From NCBI GenBank assembly GCA_022822725.1, contig JAJEAN010000007.1, positions 498,382-562,381 of the forward strand: a stretch of 64,000 nt of DNA. Direction: 5' to 3'. This document shows, piece after piece, positions 35,196 through 41,833 of this stretch. The position numbers and the translations under genes are program-made. This DNA is from Candidatus Latescibacterota bacterium (GTDB lineage Bacteria; JAAXHH01). The notes beneath the pieces were generated by a model that was not told where the DNA came from, did no database searches, and saw only the letters and a list, made by a program, of their open reading frames with translations. How positions within the stretch are numbered: the stretch's first letter is position 1; every line of letters begins with the position of its first letter.

Positions 35196-36974
35196 ATGCC
35201 CGCGGAAGGCTTCTCGCTCCAGGGGATAATGGACCTGTTCAGACTCTCTGATCACACGCCCGATCTGCACCAATCGCTCCTGACACTGGGGATGCTCATC
35301 ATCGTCGCCAAGCTGGCCGAGGGCGTTTTCCGCAGGCTGCGGCTGAACTCCATCCTCGCCTATGCCGTTGCCGGCATGTTTCTGGGACCGGTCATGGAAC
35401 TGACCGGCATCTGGTGGGTCGAGTCTACGCTGCACCTCGAGCTGGTGCTGGCGCTGGGCGTGTTCGTGTTCTTCTTTCTGATCGGCCTGGACGAAGTGGA
35501 CATATCCAGCTTCATGTCCTCCCTCAAGGGCCATTACTTCCTCGCGGCCGTATTGTCCGTGACCGTGTCGCTCGGTATTGCGATGCTCGTCACCACCGAA
35601 TGGGTGTTCGATTTCGGACTGAGACTGAACTTCACGGAGTCGCTGGCGTTGGCCGGCGTGCTGTCGATGACCAGCCTGGGGATCGTGGCCAAGGTGCTGA
35701 CCGATGGCGGATACCTGAAAAAGCCGGTCGGGCTGCAGATCTTCACGGTAGTGATCATCGCCGAGTTGATAGCCCTGCTGCTGATCGGGTTCAGCATCGG
35801 CGAACACGCCCACCAGGTTACGCCGGTCGGAATCCTGGTCCTGCTGGGTAAGGTAGTCGGTTTTTCCGTGGTAACCTGGGTCCTTTCGTCGAGGGTGCTT
35901 CCACCATTGGTGGCGCAGTTGCAGCGATTGATCCACGTGCCGCAGCTCTCCCTGGGACTGCTGCTGGGCATGCTCTTCCTGATCGTATACGGCGCGGAAG
36001 CAGCGGGACTTCACGGCTCACTGGGCGCCTTGCTGTTCGGGGCGTCTCTCTCTAGCCTTCCCTACCAGGTGCAGCGGGAGATCATCCCGGGGATCCGCAG
36101 TGTCGCCGAGGGGCTGTTCGTGCCCCTCTTCTTCGCTTCCGCCGGTCTTAATTTCAGCTTTACCTTCGCGACCCTGCCGCTGGCGGCCATGGCGGGATTG
36201 GCGTTCATCCCGTTTTTCGGCAACTTCACCGGCGCGTTCATCGGCGCTTACGTGTCACGCCTCACCGTACCTTACGCCGTGGCCACCGGGCTGATGGGCA
36301 AGGGCGTCGCTGAAATCGCCCTGCTGCTGGTCATGTGGAACTCCGGGATTATAGACGAGGAGGTTTTCTCCTTCCTTGTGCTGGTGATGTTCTGCTATAT
36401 CCTGTTCATGCCGGGCGTGATCAACTTCGCGGTGAGCCGGGCGAGTGCCAGGACCGACCTGCCCGCGAAGCTCGATGACATCCCATTGGGCGTGATCCGC
36501 TTTGCGCTGGAAGATATCAAGATCGATGACATCCTGGACCGCGCGCATCAGTATCCAGCGCCTACGGTCACGGTGCGGGATTTCACGGAGCAGTGGGTCG
36601 ATCCGCAACAGTCTCACTACGTCGTGGCGGACAGGGAAGCGCTGATCGGGATTGTTTCCGTGGAGATGTTGCGCTACCTTCCCAAGGAAGCCTGGGGCCA
36701 CACCCGGCTCGATGCGGTAGTACGCCGGAAACCCCCATTGGCCTGGCCCGACGAACTGGTCGAAGACGTACTGCAGCGTATGTCGGAGCAATCTGTTTCC
36801 GTCATTCCCGTGTTGGAAAGGGATACGGAACGGTTCCTGGGTGCGGTCAGTACCAGCGACATCACCCAGCTCATTACGATGGAGACGATGGGCGAGAGCA
36901 GACCGCCGCACCGGCAGGTCGAGACCGCGGCGCGGGCCCGACGGAATCAAAGGACGGAGAGTACACCTGAATGA
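35196..36974 (+). CDS. CPA2-type cation/proton antiporter with C-terminal CBS pair
   Basis: A 592-residue membrane transporter. About 12 hydrophobic segments span residues 25-410, including LNSILAYAVAGMFLGPVMEL and the polytopic Na+/H+ exchanger core with GLMGKGVAEIALLLVMWNSG. The C-terminus (about 455-560) carries two CBS-like motifs (VVADREALIGIVSVEMLRYL and VSVIPVLERDTERFLGAVST). CBS domains often sense nucleotides or ionic strength, so regulation by these ligands is plausible. AGGAG lies 9 bp before the ATG. It overlaps the next gene by 4 bp. Confidence 0.87.
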   Translation: MPAEGFSLQGIMDLFRLSDHTPDLHQSLLTLGMLIIVAKLAEGVFRRLRLNSILAYAVAGMFLGPVMELTGIWWVESTLHLELVLALGVFVFFFLIGLDEVDISSFMSSLKGHYFLAAVLSVTVSLGIAMLVTTEWVFDFGLRLNFTESLALAGVLSMTSLGIVAKVLTDGGYLKKPVGLQIFTVVIIAELIALLLIGFSIGEHAHQVTPVGILVLLGKVVGFSVVTWVLSSRVLPPLVAQLQRLIHVPQLSLGLLLGMLFLIVYGAEAAGLHGSLGALLFGASLSSLPYQVQREIIPGIRSVAEGLFVPLFFASAGLNFSFTFATLPLAAMAGLAFIPFFGNFTGAFIGAYVSRLTVPYAVATGLMGKGVAEIALLLVMWNSGIIDEEVFSFLVLVMFCYILFMPGVINFAVSRASARTDLPAKLDDIPLGVIRFALEDIKIDDILDRAHQYPAPTVTVRDFTEQWVDPQQSHYVVADREALIGIVSVEMLRYLPKEAWGHTRLDAVVRRKPPLAWPDELVEDVLQRMSEQSVSVIPVLERDTERFLGAVSTSDITQLITMETMGESRPPHRQVETAARARRNQRTESTPE

Positions 36975-38419
36975 TCCAGATAAAAGAAATCGACCTTCGC
37001 ATCCAGAACATGCGCACGCGCATGCCCTTCAAATTCGGCATATCGACCATGACGGCCGTGCCGCACCTGGTACTCGCCATGGTACTGGAGGCAGACGGCC
37101 GGACAGGCAGGGGATATTCGGCCGATCACCTCCCGCCGAAGTGGTTCACGAAGCATCCCGATACGTCCCTCGAGGATGAAGTGGGGGACATGATCGCCGT
37201 CATCCGTCACGCCAGCGAAGCCGCGCTGGCCATCGGCCCCGCGCCCGGTCCGTTCGCCCTCTGGCAGGCACTGTACGAAGCACAGAAGTCCTGGGGCAAC
37301 GAGCGCGGTTTTGCGCCTCTTCTGTGGGGCCTGGGTACCAGCCTGGTGGAAAGAGCCATGATCGAGGCTTTCTGCCGCCTGCGGGGCACGGATTTCGGCC
37401 AGGCCGTGCGATCCAACGCCTTCGGCCTCCGATTGGACGCTTTCAACCCGGCTCTGAAGGGCCTGGAACCCGCCGATGTGCTGCCCGCCACCCCGATCAC
37501 CGTCACGAACGTGCGCCACACCGTGGGACTGGGAGACCCCCTGACCCGGCCGGAAATACCGCCGGAGGAGTTGTGCAATGATGGGCTGCCCCAGTCGCTG
37601 GACGAGGTCATCGACACCTATGGCATATCCTACTTCAAGATCAAGCTGTTTGGCGATGAAGCACGGGATTTCGACCGCCTGAAACGGACGGCCGCGATCA
37701 TCGGCGGGCGTCTGGACCGCTACGCTTTCACCCTGGATGGCAATGAGAATTACGGCGACATGGCATCGTTCCGTTCATTCTGGGAAGCACTGCGTGCGGA
37801 TCGCGACCTGTCCGGGTTCCTGCGGCGTCTGATCTGCATCGAACAGCCCCTTCACCGCAACATCGCGCTGGACGATGAAGTCGGACGGCACTTCCAGGCC
37901 TGGCCGGACCGTCCCTCCTTCATCATCGACGAATCCGACGGCGATGTCGGCGATGTGGCCAGGGCCGTCGATATCGGGTATGCTGGAACGAGTTACAAGA
38001 ACTGCAAAGGGGTATTCAAGGGACTGTCCAACGCGGCCTATCTGAAGCACCTGTCGAACCGGCATCCGGACCGTGAATACACTATGACGAGTGAAGACCT
38101 TTCCAACATCGCACCGATCGCGCTGATGCAGGATCTCGCGGTGCTGGCCACATTAGGGGTTGACCACAGTGAGCGAAACAGCCACCATTATTTCAAAGGG
38201 ATAACCGTCTGGCCCGATGATATACAGGAACAAGTCGTGAAATACCATCCGGATCTGTTCAGCTTGCATGCCGATGGATTTCCATGCATGAATATCCAGC
38301 AGGGCCTGATCAACATGGAGAGCGTCACGACCAGTCCCTTCGGGGTCGGATTCGAGTTCGACAATTCAAAACTCACCGGGCTGGATGACTGGCGTTATGC
38401 TTCTCTGGAGGTTGATTGA
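36971..38419 (+). CDS. Enolase-superfamily (mandelate racemase/muconate lactonizing-like) protein
   Basis: A 482-residue protein of the enolase superfamily. The N-terminal capping domain contains MRTRMPFKFGISTMTAVPHL. The barrel part has SYFKIKLFGDEARDFDRLK with the expected KxK-type catalytic Lys, metal ligands in FTLDGNENYG, then CIEQPLHRN, and FIIDESDGDVGDVARAVDIG. It is longer than typical family members (about 380), with insertions. Its reaction cannot be read from sequence. It overlaps the antiporter gene (ATGA). No transporter or lyase partners identify a pathway. Confidence 0.8.
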   Translation: MIQIKEIDLRIQNMRTRMPFKFGISTMTAVPHLVLAMVLEADGRTGRGYSADHLPPKWFTKHPDTSLEDEVGDMIAVIRHASEAALAIGPAPGPFALWQALYEAQKSWGNERGFAPLLWGLGTSLVERAMIEAFCRLRGTDFGQAVRSNAFGLRLDAFNPALKGLEPADVLPATPITVTNVRHTVGLGDPLTRPEIPPEELCNDGLPQSLDEVIDTYGISYFKIKLFGDEARDFDRLKRTAAIIGGRLDRYAFTLDGNENYGDMASFRSFWEALRADRDLSGFLRRLICIEQPLHRNIALDDEVGRHFQAWPDRPSFIIDESDGDVGDVARAVDIGYAGTSYKNCKGVFKGLSNAAYLKHLSNRHPDREYTMTSEDLSNIAPIALMQDLAVLATLGVDHSERNSHHYFKGITVWPDDIQEQVVKYHPDLFSLHADGFPCMNIQQGLINMESVTTSPFGVGFEFDNSKLTGLDDWRYASLEVD

Positions 38420-38486
38420 TCGCTTCGACTGCGTTCATCGGCTGCGTTCATCGGCTGCCGGTAGCCTGGTCGTGAGTTACGATGGT

Positions 38487-38520
38487 CGGGAGTCTCAAGG
38501 TTCGGGAGTCTCAAGGTTCG
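38487..38520. repeat. 16-bp tandem repeat, two copies
   Basis: CGGGAGTCTCAAGGTT is repeated exactly twice (about 38487-38518), just before the first GTAC array. Confidence 0.85.
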
Positions 38521-38524
38521 GCCG

Positions 38525-38640
38525 AATCGTACAACACACTATCTGATTGTACTAAAATGATAAAGTATCGTACAATCAATGTTATGTTTGTACGTCAACC
38601 GCCTGTGGCCTGTACAGAACATAGATCTGTTGTACAAAGG
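38525..38640. repeat. Phased GTAC-site array A (6 sites)
   Basis: Six GTAC-centred near-palindromes (consensus TTGTACAAA in either orientation) have cores starting at 38529, 38549, 38570, 38590, 38612 and 38632. The steps are 20, 21, 20, 22 and 20 bp, i.e. about two helical turns, so the sites face the same side of the DNA. Spacer sequences differ. Local GC is visibly low compared with the flanking genes. This resembles an iteron or cooperative operator array; the binding protein is unknown. Confidence 0.75.
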
Positions 38641-38920
38641 CATATAACACGCATGAAACGCCAAAAGGGACCCGCGAATAGCGTCCGGAATCGGATTAAG
38701 ACCATTTTCATCAGGAGCGAGGTGCTGGATTTCGCACTTTTCAGGCCGAAAATCGGGTTTATGAGGGTGGTTTCGAGCCACCCCTTGACCCTCTGGAAAC
38801 CGGATAAGAGCAGGATTAGATTTACATAATATCTATTATGCGAAGTAGGGTTTTGGAGGGGTAAATGAGGGATTTTAGGGTCTGGGGGTCCAAATCGGAC
38901 TAGAAAAGGTCGGGTTGGGC
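38641..38920. other. Non-coding segment between the two GTAC arrays
   Basis: No GTAC site occurs here and no convincing gene is seen on either strand. It contains a hairpin at 38765-38783 (GGGTGG / CCACCC, 7-nt loop) close to the midpoint between the arrays. Minus-strand frames through it have no start with a ribosome-binding site and no family resemblance. Confidence 0.5.
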
Positions 38921-39110
38921 CCGTGTACAAAAGGAATAAGGTTTGTACGATTGGTGTGCTGGACGTGTACAAACAATATAGTATTAGTACAAATGGTGTA
39001 TGGCGAGTACAAAAGATAGTATAATAGTACAAATGTCGATTGTACAAATAAAATGACTATTGTACATAGTTGTCTGCTGAATGTATAAATAAATAGTGAT
39101 TTGTACATAA
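38921..39110. repeat. Phased GTAC-site array B (9 sites plus one degenerate)
   Basis: GTAC cores start at 38925, 38945, 38967, 38987, 39007, 39027, 39042, 39062 and 39103, with a degenerate GTAT at 39083. Steps are 20, 22, 20, 20, 20, 15, 20, 21 and 20 bp. The most frequent extended form is GTACAAA. The array ends 35 bp before the start of the MDR dehydrogenase gene, so it may overlap its promoter. Repeats are only 7-9 bp and spacers about 12 bp, which excludes CRISPR. Confidence 0.78.
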
Positions 39111-39140
39111 TATCAGTAACTTCCTGCCTAAGATAGATCC

Positions 39141-40133
39141 TTGCGTTCACAACGATTCATAAAAACAGATTTCCGAAAAATCGAACTGGCGGAGAATGAT
39201 CTTCCATTAGTGCCGGATGACGGCGTACTCGTTCAGAACGAATATACGGTCGTCAGTGTCGGTACGGAAATCTACAATTATATAAATGGATGTGAACCCG
39301 GAGGTAAACCGAGTTTTCCTCGTACTACGGGATACTGCAATGCGGGGATAGTTCTCGAAGTTGGAAAGGACGTGAAAGGGATAGTTCCTGGAGATCGTGT
39401 TGCCGGCCAGGGCAATCACGAAAGCCATTCAATCCTGTCAGGGTTGATCAACAAGGTGCCAGCGAGCGTTTCATCCAGGACGTCGGCGTTCATGGTCATG
39501 GGTGCTACATCACTGCATGGTCATCGCGTAGCCCGGCCAGAATTAGGGGAAGCTGTTGTAGTAACGGGCATGGGCATCGTGGGCCAGTTGGCCGCCACTT
39601 TTGCCAAACTGAGCGGTGCCGTGCCTGTGATTGGCGTGGATCTGGACGATTTCCGCCTTCAAAAGGCCCTTGAACGCGGGGTTGACGTCTGTATCAACCC
39701 GGAGCAAGAAATCGATGTGGCCGAAACGGTGCGCCGGCACTGCGCTGCGGACGGGGCGGACCTGGTCATTGAAGCAACGGGCATCCCTTCGGTATATCCC
39801 ATGGCGCTGACCCTGCCGCGACTCGGTGGCCGCCTGCTCGCCCTCGGCTCACCGCGCGGTTCGGTGGAAGTGAGTTTCTTCGCCGATGTACATCTGCGAG
39901 AGGTCACCATCCTGGGCGCTCACCAGCCCAAGACACTTGACGAGGCCGATCTGTACTATCCCTGGAGTAAGCGCAGGGACCGCGACCTGGTCCTGAGGCT
40001 CATGAGCGAAGGAAAACTGCCGATCGAGGACCTGATCACCCACGAAGCCAGTCCCTCAGACTGCCAGGCCGTCTACGACATGCTGGCGAATGATCCCAGG
40101 GAGGTGCTGGGTGTGGTTTTCAACTGGAACTGA
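39141..40133 (+). CDS. MDR-superfamily dehydrogenase, zinc ligands not conserved
   Basis: A 330-residue medium-chain dehydrogenase-like protein. The Rossmann site is VVTGMGIVGQLAATFAKLSG (about residues 140-159). The catalytic Cys/His and four structural Cys of zinc alcohol dehydrogenases are not seen, so it resembles the bchC/threonine-dehydrogenase-like oxidoreductases of unknown substrate. The start is a TTG at 39141; an in-frame stop at 39129 prevents a much longer N-terminus, and no clear ribosome-binding site precedes it. The N-terminal codons are more AT-rich than the rest, like the array upstream. Confidence 0.75.
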   Translation: MRSQRFIKTDFRKIELAENDLPLVPDDGVLVQNEYTVVSVGTEIYNYINGCEPGGKPSFPRTTGYCNAGIVLEVGKDVKGIVPGDRVAGQGNHESHSILSGLINKVPASVSSRTSAFMVMGATSLHGHRVARPELGEAVVVTGMGIVGQLAATFAKLSGAVPVIGVDLDDFRLQKALERGVDVCINPEQEIDVAETVRRHCAADGADLVIEATGIPSVYPMALTLPRLGGRLLALGSPRGSVEVSFFADVHLREVTILGAHQPKTLDEADLYYPWSKRRDRDLVLRLMSEGKLPIEDLITHEASPSDCQAVYDMLANDPREVLGVVFNWN

Positions 40134-40140
40134 AGTCGCC

Positions 40141-40175
40141 AGAAGGATCGGTAACCGCCGATCGTAGTTCCTTCT
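40141..40175. terminator. Possible bidirectional hairpin between convergent genes
   Basis: AGAAGGA (40141-40147) pairs with TCCTTCT (40169-40175) outside an inner TCGG/CCGA stem, in the 66-bp gap between the convergent MDR gene and hicB. There is no T-tract, so termination is tentative. Confidence 0.4.
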
Positions 40176-40199
40176 ACCTCAAGTAAACCATCACACCAA

Positions 40200-40421
40200 C
40201 TAACTCTCAGCGATTGCTACGTCCAAAACAGTTGCCGAGCACTGAGGTGGGGGAACTGGCTCCCCGTGTTCTATAAGACTCTCTATATGCAGGGCTATTG
40301 CTTGACGTATCTCGCTGATCACATGCTGCTTTGTAGGCCCCGTAGCAACGCAACCGGGCAGATCCGGAACATAAGCGGCATAGTTGTTTGACGACTTTTC
40401 GATAACAATCGTATAGCGCAT
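40200..40421 (-). CDS. hicB: HicB-type antitoxin
   Basis: A 73-residue HicB: MRYTIVIEKSSNNYAAYVPD, then LPGCVATGPTKQHVISEIRQ, with the family's partial RNase-H fold. It lacks a C-terminal DNA-binding domain, as short HicBs often do. The start is taken at ATG 40421 with GGAG 11 bp upstream; a longer in-frame version would overlap hicA. It lies 8 bp after hicA, the usual toxin-antitoxin order, and would neutralise HicA. Confidence 0.86.
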   Translation of the reverse strand: MRYTIVIEKSSNNYAAYVPDLPGCVATGPTKQHVISEIRQAIALHIESLIEHGEPVPPPQCSATVLDVAIAES

Positions 40422-40429
40422 CCTGATGG

Positions 40430-40873
40430 TCACTCCTTCAGTCCGGCCTGTTTCAGGACGCTTGTCCACGCCCCCCTTGGAAGATCATCACCCGGGTTAC
40501 CTGCTATGGTTACGGTACCCGGCTTTTCAAGATGCCTGTACTGCCGATGACTTCCTTTGGTCCGTTTCAATTGCCACCCGTCTTCTCTGATCTTGCGGAT
40601 TGCATCTCGTACTTTGGGCATTGTAGTTTCATTCCATTGCTTGTTCGTACGTCTAAACTGTATTTGATTTAGGCGCTCTCTACGACGTTTTGTGATCTCT
40701 TTTTGCCAAGCGGCATATTCCTCTTTGCTAATCCAACCTTGCTTGTACTGTCGTTCTACATTGAAACAAAGGTGGGCAATGTCTCCATCGAGGGCCATCA
40801 AACCACCTTGATAGGGTACAATACTTATTGGTCTGCGAGGTTGACTTAGATCCATGTTCGAATCAGATGGCAT
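40430..40873 (-). CDS. hicA: HicA-type mRNA interferase toxin with an 84-residue N-terminal extension
   Basis: The C-terminal 63 residues are a complete HicA toxin: MPKVRDAIRKIREDGWQLKR, then TKGSHRQYRH with the catalytic His, and PGTVTIAGNPGDDLPRGAW. HicA proteins are normally about 60 residues and would start at the Met encoded at 40621. Here the frame continues upstream to an ATG at 40873 that has an excellent AGGAG site 5 bp before it, adding a basic helical region (for example VERQYKQGWISKEEYAAWQK). The internal start has only a weak GGAA. Either an extended toxin or overlapping starts are possible. HicA cleaves mRNA; hicB follows. Confidence 0.8.
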   Translation of the reverse strand: MPSDSNMDLSQPRRPISIVPYQGGLMALDGDIAHLCFNVERQYKQGWISKEEYAAWQKEITKRRRERLNQIQFRRTNKQWNETTMPKVRDAIRKIREDGWQLKRTKGSHRQYRHLEKPGTVTIAGNPGDDLPRGAWTSVLKQAGLKE

Positions 40874-41019
40874 AGGAACTCCTCTCGGCTGGGTGTATTC
40901 CTACTCCTGGTTCCGTTCAGTAGGGCAAAGGGTAGATTCTCTGTCAAGAACGATCACTGTTCAGGACCGGTCAGTTCCCTAATGACGTTCCCTGCTCGGA
41001 CTTGAAAAAACCCAATTCC

Positions 41020-41055
41020 TTTAACTTCCGCTTATAAAAAAAATGCGAAGTTAAA
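41020..41055. repeat. Inverted repeat with 11-bp arms
   Basis: TTTAACTTCCGC and GCGAAGTTAAA pair along 11 bp with one bulged C around an A-rich loop. It could be an operator or a remnant of a mobile-element end. Confidence 0.5.
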
Positions 41056-41209
41056 CGTCCCTCGTCAACGCATTTCCCGTGTAACCAAGAATGCAATCTG
41101 CAAATACAACAGCGTCCATTTCATCACACGTCAATCTCACTTCAGAAACCATTTTCTCCTTGATTAGACCTTGATTTCTCCCTTATGTTAACGGTCGGGT
41201 TTAATCTTT

Positions 41210-41227
41210 GTTCCGGTGTCCCGGAAC
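41210..41227. promoter_or_regulatory. Perfect GTTCCGG/CCGGAAC hairpin upstream of the sulfur-carrier gene
   Basis: A 7-bp perfect inverted repeat around loop TGTC, 60 bp before the MoaD-like start. There is no T-tract. It may be an operator or leader hairpin. Confidence 0.4.
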
Positions 41228-41286
41228 ATGCATAACCACCTGTAAAACAGTCATTTAACGATTACATGAAACCGAGGGGATGCTCC

Positions 41287-41529
41287 ATGACCGTTTCCGT
41301 CAAGCTCTTTGCCACCTTGCGAAAATACCTGCCCGAAGACGCGGTCAACAAGACAGCGACGATAGAGCTCGGTGACCAGGCCACAGCGAGCGACATCATC
41401 AAGCAGCTGGACATCCCCGATGGACACATACACCTGATTCTGATCGACGGCAAGCACTCGGCCGAGGACTCCCCGTTGACGGATGGCGCCGTCGTAAGTT
41501 TCTTTCCACCGATTGCCGGCGGAGCCTAG
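41287..41529 (+). CDS. MoaD/ThiS-family ubiquitin-like sulfur carrier ending in Gly-Gly-Ala
   Basis: An 80-residue beta-grasp protein: MTVSVKLFATLRKYLPEDAV, a central LGDQATASDIIKQLDIPDGH and the terminal FFPPIAGGA. MoaD, ThiS and CysO end in a free Gly-Gly that is adenylated and made into a thiocarboxylate. Here one extra Ala follows, as in HcyS-Ala of Wolinella succinogenes, where a JAMM peptidase removes it. GAGGGG lies 7 bp before ATG 41287; ATG 41266 would add 7 residues. The partner pathway (molybdopterin, methionine or cysteine) is unknown. Confidence 0.82.
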   Translation: MTVSVKLFATLRKYLPEDAVNKTATIELGDQATASDIIKQLDIPDGHIHLILIDGKHSAEDSPLTDGAVVSFFPPIAGGA

Positions 41530-41534
41530 GGCTG

Positions 41535-41828
41535 GTGTCCTGCCACACCTATTATGGATTCAAGCTGGAAGACGCCGTCCGGGGCCTGAAACGGGCGCTG
41601 CGGGACCAGAACATCCCCGTGGTGTCCGTCCGCGAGGTCTGTGACCGGGTTGTGTTCGCGATCGATATCGCATCCGAATCCGGGGAAATCAGCCTGGCCT
41701 ATCACACCACGACGACCCATCCCCTGGCCAGATTGGGTGATATTCCCGCGATCGAGGTTACGGTCGACGATCACCTGCCCGATGTCAAACCCGTGCTGAC
41801 CATGGCGTTTTTGAGAGGTGGAGGGTAA
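41535..41828 (+). CDS. Conserved-looking protein of unknown function
   Basis: A 97-residue protein I do not recognise. It starts at a GTG 5 bp after the sulfur-carrier gene and ends 5 bp before the OmpA-like gene, so it is probably translated with both. Visible segments are CHTYYGFKLEDAVRGLKRAL, VREVCDRVVFAIDIASES and VTVDDHLPDVKPVLTMAFL, and it ends in Arg-Gly-Gly-Gly. It has no signal peptide or membrane segment. The Gly-Gly-Gly end next to a ubiquitin-like gene is curious but may be coincidence. Confidence 0.6.
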   Translation: MSCHTYYGFKLEDAVRGLKRALRDQNIPVVSVREVCDRVVFAIDIASESGEISLAYHTTTTHPLARLGDIPAIEVTVDDHLPDVKPVLTMAFLRGGG

Positions 41829-41833
41829 CCTTC

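Larger units (their letters stand above)
40874..41265. other. AT-rich intergenic region with inverted repeats
   Basis: About 390 bp of lower-GC sequence separates divergent hicA and the sulfur-carrier gene. No gene is seen. It holds a long inverted repeat (41020-41055) and a perfect 7-bp hairpin (41210-41227), annotated separately. The hicA promoter should lie at its left end. Confidence 0.5.

Noticed and set aside
38595..39047. 150-codon minus-strand frame through the GTAC arrays
   Set aside because: Its Tyr/Leu/Thr-rich repeats only reflect the repeated DNA motif; the 20-bp pitch is not a multiple of three, and there is no start signal.
38525..39110. GTAC arrays as a CRISPR array
   Set aside because: Repeats are about 8 bp and imperfect with spacers about 12 bp; no cas gene is near.
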